Shown in pieces: positions 5,805 to 10,190 of a DNA stretch of 10,190 bases. The translations under genes were made by a program, and so were the position numbers. How positions within the stretch are numbered: the stretch's first letter is position 1; each line of letters starts with the position of its first letter. Where the stretch lies: the NCBI GenBank assembly GCA_029859385.1, contig JAOUDF010000080.1, positions 1 through 10,190 of the forward strand. The letters run 5' to 3'. Under the pieces are notes generated by a model. It saw only the letters and a program-made list of their open reading frames with translations, did not search any database and had not been told where the DNA came from. The stretch is from Nitrospirota bacterium (GTDB lineage: Bacteria > Nitrospirota > JAOUDF01).

Positions 5805-6689
5805 CTATCCTGCCGATATCTCGGTACCTATTCCTCCGGCAGTAAAGATCTCCAGAAGGAGTGCATGAAGTATTCGCCCGTCGATGACATGGGTTTTGGC
5901 AACGCCGCCGGCGAGGGCCGTAAAGCATGACTTCACCTTGGGAATCATCCCCCCGGCAATGACTCCCTGCTCAAGAAGCGATTCGGCCTTCTTCTGATCA
6001 AGAACAGGGATCAGTTGCTTATTGCTGTCGAGGACCCCCGGGACATCGGTGAGGAGGATAAGTTTCTCGGCCTTCAGTGCAGCGGCAACGGCGCCGGCGG
6101 CGGAATCGGCGTTGATGTTGTATGACTCCCCCTGAGCACCGACCCCTACGGGAGCAATTATCGGAATGAACGCCGATGCGTCGAGGGTATCGAGCACCTC
6201 GGGGTTTACTCTCACCACCTCGCCTACATGGCCGATATCAAGGTCCTCATACGCAGCCTTCTCTTCCGAATAACGCCGGGCCGACGTTTTTCGCGCCTCG
6301 ATAAGCCTGCCGTCCTTGCCCGTGAGCCCCACTGCCTTTCCACCGTGGTTGTTGATGAGGGCCACGATCTCCTTGTTCACCCGACCACCCAGCACCATCT
6401 CCACGATCTCCATGGTCTCGAGGTCGGTCACCCGCATACCGGCGATGAACTCAGGCACCTTGCCCATCCGCTCCATGGTCTTCCCTATCTGGGGGCCGCC
6501 TCCGTGGACAATGACCGTGTTGATCCCGACATAGTTGAGGAGCACCACATCCTGCGCGAAGGAGTCCTTGAGCTTCTCGTCCACCATGGCGCTGCCGCCG
6601 TACTTAATGACAAAGGTCTTGCCGGAAAAGGTCCGTATATAAGGAAGAGCCTCGATAAGCGTATGGGCCTTGTCGATCAATTGCTGCAT
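5805..6689 (-). CDS. argB: Acetylglutamate kinase
   Basis: A complete 294-residue enzyme of the amino-acid kinase family that phosphorylates N-acetyl-L-glutamate with ATP, the second step of arginine synthesis, in the cytoplasm. Visible are KYGGSAM (K29 for phosphate binding), VHGGGPQI (61-68), the YNINADSAAG segment (190-199, D195) and GGMIPK (246-251, K251). The extra N-terminal helix (1-~20) is the hallmark of the hexameric, arginine-inhibited form, so feedback control by arginine is expected from family knowledge. A good GGAGGG precedes the ATG by seven bases. The gene follows hslU by 38 bp and is probably co-transcribed with it. No other arginine gene lies in the window; polysaccharide genes follow instead of argF. 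Confidence 0.97.
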   Translation of the reverse strand: MQQLIDKAHTLIEALPYIRTFSGKTFVIKYGGSAMVDEKLKDSFAQDVVLLNYVGINTVIVHGGGPQIGKTMERMGKVPEFIAGMRVTDLETMEIVEMVLGGRVNKEIVALINNHGGKAVGLTGKDGRLIEARKTSARRYSEEKAAYEDLDIGHVGEVVRVNPEVLDTLDASAFIPIIAPVGVGAQGESYNINADSAAGAVAAALKAEKLILLTDVPGVLDSNKQLIPVLDQKKAESLLEQGVIAGGMIPKVKSCFTALAGGVAKTHVIDGRILHALLLEIFTAGGIGTEISAG

Positions 6690-6713
6690 GGGGTTTCCCT
6701 CCGGAATTTCATA

Positions 6714-6727
6714 TCTCAGATTTCAGA

Positions 6728-6734
<7 letters not shown>
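6714..6734. repeat. Three tandem 7-base units across the hslU stop
   Basis: On the minus strand TCTGTAA, TCTGAAA and TCTGAGA follow one another, the first containing the hslU stop codon. They fill much of the 38-bp hslU-argB spacer. This may be a small replication-slippage expansion; no function is suggested. Confidence 0.4.
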
Positions 6735-8067
<1,333 letters not shown>

Positions 8068-8068
<1 letters not shown>

Positions 8069-8610
8069 CAGTTCAGTTCCTCTACCACTATCTGTTCATT
8101 GGTATAAATACATATCCCGGCGGCCAGCCTCATGGCCTCCTCGGCAATTCGCCGTGCATCAAGGTCCGACCAGGTGACCAGCGCCCGCGCCGCCGCCAGC
8201 GCAAATGCCCCGCCGGAGCCGATGGCCGCCACGCCGTCCTCAGGCTCTATTACGTCGCCGTTGCCCGAGAGGATAAGAGTCCTCTCCTTGTCCGCAACTA
8301 TGAGGAGCGCTTCAAGACGACGCAGCACTCGGTCGGCGCGCCAGTCCTTCGCCAGCTCCACCGCCGCCCGCGCCAGGTTGCCCCGGTACTCTTCCAGCTT
8401 CGCCTCGAATTTTTCAAAGAGGGTGAAGGCATCGGCCGTAGCCCCCGCGAATCCGGCCAGCACTCGATCGTTATACATCCGGCGGATCTTCCTGGCGTTG
8501 TGCTTCATCACCGTATTCCCAAGAGTCACCTGTCCATCACCGGCAATGACGACACGATCGCCCTTGCGCACCGCGATGATGGTCGTTGCGTGAAACGTTA
8601 TCTCTCCCAC
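8068..8610 (-). CDS. hslV: ATP-dependent protease proteolytic subunit HslV
   Basis: A complete 180-residue proteasome-like threonine peptidase that forms a double hexameric ring with HslU. It starts at a GTG (8608-8610) with AGGGGG six bases upstream. The mature catalytic threonine should be T9 (ATTIIAV aligned to MTTIV in E. coli), leaving an eight-residue propeptide, where the E. coli enzyme loses only methionine. Other family marks are AGDGQVTLGNTVMK (23-36), K41 in ARKIRR, GFAGATADAFTL (53-64) and the glycine-rich AIGSGGAFALAAARAL (128-143). It is separated from xerC by a 237-bp gap filled by a large inverted repeat, so its promoter must lie within that repeat or in the 41 bases after it. 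Confidence 0.97.
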
Positions 8611-8847
8611 TCTGTTCCCCCTACTTTCAATAACTATCAGAGAAATTCAACTCCGTCGCCCGTCGGCCCCTCCGGGGGATTTTAAAAGGCGATATCCGGC
8701 GCCACCTTGAGAATCGGTGAAGGACCACTCTCAAAATATTTCATAAAAAATCCCGAACATCCGCCAGACAATCAACCCAAAGCGCCCCATATCGCCTTTT
8801 AAAATCCCCCGGAGGGGCCGACGGGCGACGGATTTACCGAACAGCCC
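8611..8847. other. 237-bp xerC-hslV gap
   Basis: No gene was found here. Bases 8652-8832 are the long inverted-repeat element described separately. It begins 15 bases after the xerC stop and ends 41 bases before the hslV start. The 41-base remainder holds the hslV ribosome site but no convincing -35/-10 pair, heat-shock promoter or CIRCE operator. A weak TTGTCT-N17-TTTTAT pair on the minus strand inside the loop of the repeat is the best sigma-70 candidate. Confidence 0.6.
8652..8832. repeat. 181-bp element with perfect 44-bp inverted repeats (MITE- or REP-like)
   Basis: Bases 8652-8695 are the exact reverse complement of 8789-8832, 44 of 44 positions. After two mismatches the pairing resumes for five more (GGCGC 8698-8702 with GCGCC 8782-8786), so 49 of 51 symmetric positions pair. 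The arms contain smaller palindromes (CCCC-TCC-GGGG and TTTTAAAA). The 93-base centre is AT-richer and holds a nested TTGAGA/TCTCAA hairpin (8707-8712, 8729-8734). No coding frame of note and no clear target-site duplication were seen. The layout fits a non-autonomous transposable element or large extragenic palindrome. As RNA it would form a very stable stem at the xerC 3' end. Confidence 0.85.
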
Positions 8848-9744
8848 TCATTTTTTTCTGCTGCGCGGATGCGCCTGATCGTAGACCTCCATCAGCCGCT
8901 TGATATCCACGTGCGTATATTTCTGCGTCGTCGAAAGACTCGCATGCCCCAGCATCTCCTGCAGCGACCGAAGATCGGCCCCTTCCTGCAGCATGTGCGT
9001 CGCAAAAGTATGCCGCAAGGCATGGGGCTTCACCCTCCCCGCCTGGCAGCTCTCACCGGAATACCGGTAAACGATATTCCGTATCGAGCGCACCGAAAGA
9101 CCACCGCCCCTGGAGTTCAGCAGAATCGGCACATCACGGGATACGGCGCCTTTTCCCTTCCGCCTTGCAAGCCAAGCCTCCAGCGCCTCCAGCGCCTTCG
9201 AGCCAACGGGCACCATCCGCTCCTTGCGCCCTTTGCCCAGGACCCGCAGGACCCCGGACTCCATATCCACATCCCCCACCTTCAGCGAGGCCAGCTCACT
9301 GATACGGAGCCCCGAGGAATAAAAAAGCTCCAGAATCACCCTGGCCTGCATCGCTGCGTCGTCATCGCCTTCCGGGGCCTTGACGAGACGGTCGATATCA
9401 TCCGCCGTGAGAAACTGGGGGATGTACTTTTCCTTTTTCGGCGTCGCCACCGATTTGGCCGGGTTCTGCTCCACATACCCTTCCCGGTGGAGGTAGCGGT
9501 AGAACGACCGCAGGGCGGCAAGCTTTCGGCCCGCGGAGCTTTTTTTCACCCCCAGCCGATGGAGATGGGCCATGAACCCCCGTATTTCCAGGTTCGTCAC
9601 GCGAGCCAGGTCTGCATTGCCGCCGAGATATTCCACAAACTGGCCGAGGTCCCCGGCGTAACCTTCGACCGTATGCGGCGAGGCATCCTTCTCACTCCGC
9701 AGATACCGGAGGAAACCGTCAATCAAAGGATGGCAGTTTTCCAT
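8848..9744 (-). CDS. xerC: Tyrosine recombinase XerC
   Basis: A complete 298-residue tyrosine recombinase, the normal length for XerC/XerD. It resolves chromosome dimers at dif together with a partner recombinase and FtsK. The N-terminal SAM-like core-binding domain (~5-90) is followed by the catalytic domain with all six active residues: R147 (GLRISEL), K171 (GKGRKER), H241 and R244 (HALRHTF), H267 (LGHAS) and nucleophile Y276 (TQKYTHV). The choice of XerC over XerD follows from the trmFO-xerC-hslVU context, as in Bacillus codV. The ATG overlaps the trmFO end by 22 bp. The ribosome site is poor, so translation is probably coupled to trmFO. A chromosomal Xer is more likely than a mobile-element integrase. 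Confidence 0.93.
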   Translation of the reverse strand: MENCHPLIDGFLRYLRSEKDASPHTVEGYAGDLGQFVEYLGGNADLARVTNLEIRGFMAHLHRLGVKKSSAGRKLAALRSFYRYLHREGYVEQNPAKSVATPKKEKYIPQFLTADDIDRLVKAPEGDDDAAMQARVILELFYSSGLRISELASLKVGDVDMESGVLRVLGKGRKERMVPVGSKALEALEAWLARRKGKGAVSRDVPILLNSRGGGLSVRSIRNIVYRYSGESCQAGRVKPHALRHTFATHMLQEGADLRSLQEMLGHASLSTTQKYTHVDIKRLMEVYDQAHPRSRKK

Positions 9745-10190
9745 TCTTCTATCGCCCCCAGGGCCCGCACGGCATAAGCCTCGTAGCGTTTCTTTTTATC
9801 CCGCACCGTCTCGGCCAAGGGCGGGAAGAGGCCATAGTTTACGTTGCTGGGCTGAAAATGCGCAGGGTCCGACTGCATCAGATGCCGGATCAATGCACCG
9901 TGGGCCGTCGTCTCCGGCGGCGTCACAGGCTCATCGCCCAGCGCCATCCGGGCCGCATTGATCCCCGCCAGAATTCCCATGGCCGCTGACTCAACATACC
10001 CTTCAACTCCGGCGATCTGTCCGGCGATCAGCACCTGCGGTCTGTCCTTCAGCTGAAGTGTCGGCGCCAGCAGGGCCGGGGCACTAATGAAGGTGTTGCG
10101 GTGCATGCTGCCATAGCGGGCGAAGCTTACATTCTCAAGCCCCGGGATCATTCGGAACACCCGGTTCTGCTCGCCCCATTTGAGCCGGGT
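9723..10190 (-). CDS. trmFO: TrmFO, folate/FAD-dependent tRNA (uracil-54-C5)-methyltransferase, 3' part; N-terminus outside window
   Basis: The last 155 codons of TrmFO, which uses methylenetetrahydrofolate and FADH2 to make m5U at position 54 in the T-loop of tRNAs. The frame runs open to the right edge: TRLKWGEQNRVFRMIPGLEN precedes the first internal ATG, so that ATG is not the start. Family features seen are GSMHRNTFI, the FAD-contacting GQIAGVEGYVESAA with the following GILAGINAARMALG, FQPSNVNYGLFPPL and a basic KKKRYEAYA near the C-terminus. The N-terminal FAD-binding GxGxxG is outside the window. The end overlaps the xerC start by 22 bp. Confidence 0.95.
   Translation of the reverse strand, partial: TRLKWGEQNRVFRMIPGLENVSFARYGSMHRNTFISAPALLAPTLQLKDRPQVLIAGQIAGVEGYVESAAMGILAGINAARMALGDEPVTPPETTAHGALIRHLMQSDPAHFQPSNVNYGLFPPLAETVRDKKKRYEAYAVRALGAIEEWKTAIL

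Noticed and set aside
8652..8832. Inverted repeat as a CRISPR array or standard intrinsic terminator
   Set aside because: There are only two units in opposite orientation with no spacers, and the 93-bp loop and absence of a U-tract do not fit an ordinary terminator.
8869..9777. 302-residue open frame on the plus strand
   Set aside because: It lies opposite xerC, whose six catalytic residues are intact. The plus-strand product resembles no known family.
10143..10160. ATG at 10160 as the start of a 145-residue protein
   Set aside because: The frame continues upstream to the window edge with TrmFO family sequence, so this is an internal methionine of a partial gene.

Overview
The window comes from a Gram-negative bacterium, most likely of the Geobacter/Pelobacter group (Desulfuromonadia). 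This rests on an exopolysaccharide locus of the PEP-CTERM/exosortase type next to a trmFO-xerC-hslV-hslU-argB block, a sigma-54-type promoter and a PocR-domain protein. The assignment is inference from gene content. All ten genes lie on the minus strand, so the order of transcription runs from the right edge to the left edge.

Right half (5805-10190), housekeeping genes: the 3' end of trmFO (tRNA m5U54 methyltransferase), xerC (tyrosine recombinase), hslV and hslU (ATP-dependent protease) and argB (acetylglutamate kinase). trmFO/xerC and hslV/hslU overlap. xerC and hslV are separated by 237 bp, mostly filled by a striking 181-bp element with perfect 44-bp inverted repeats. The order trmFO-xerC-hslV-hslU is also that of the Bacillus gid-codV-clpQ-clpY region.

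Left half (1-5567), surface polysaccharide genes: a stand-alone PocR-type sensor protein, a polyprenyl glycosylphosphotransferase (EpsB/WbaP-like) that starts the glycan on the lipid carrier, an ExeA-like AAA ATPase fused to a coiled coil and a receiver-like domain, a YvcK/CofD-like UDP-sugar-binding protein, and the 5' part of a WbpA-type UDP-GlcNAc dehydrogenase. PocR/transferase, ATPase/yvcK and yvcK/wbpA all overlap, so translational coupling is likely. A 196-bp gap with a strong hairpin splits the group into two parts.

The 228-bp gap at 5577-5804 is the junction between the two halves. It carries the layout of a sigma-54 promoter: a -24/-12 element that differs from consensus at one base, an IHF-like site, and a perfect 17-bp palindrome about 120 bp upstream of the predicted transcription start. 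The predicted start is only a few bases before an ATG of the PocR gene. Together these suggest an activator-controlled polysaccharide module with its own sensor (PocR) and a receiver-bearing ATPase. Its signals and ligands are unknown.
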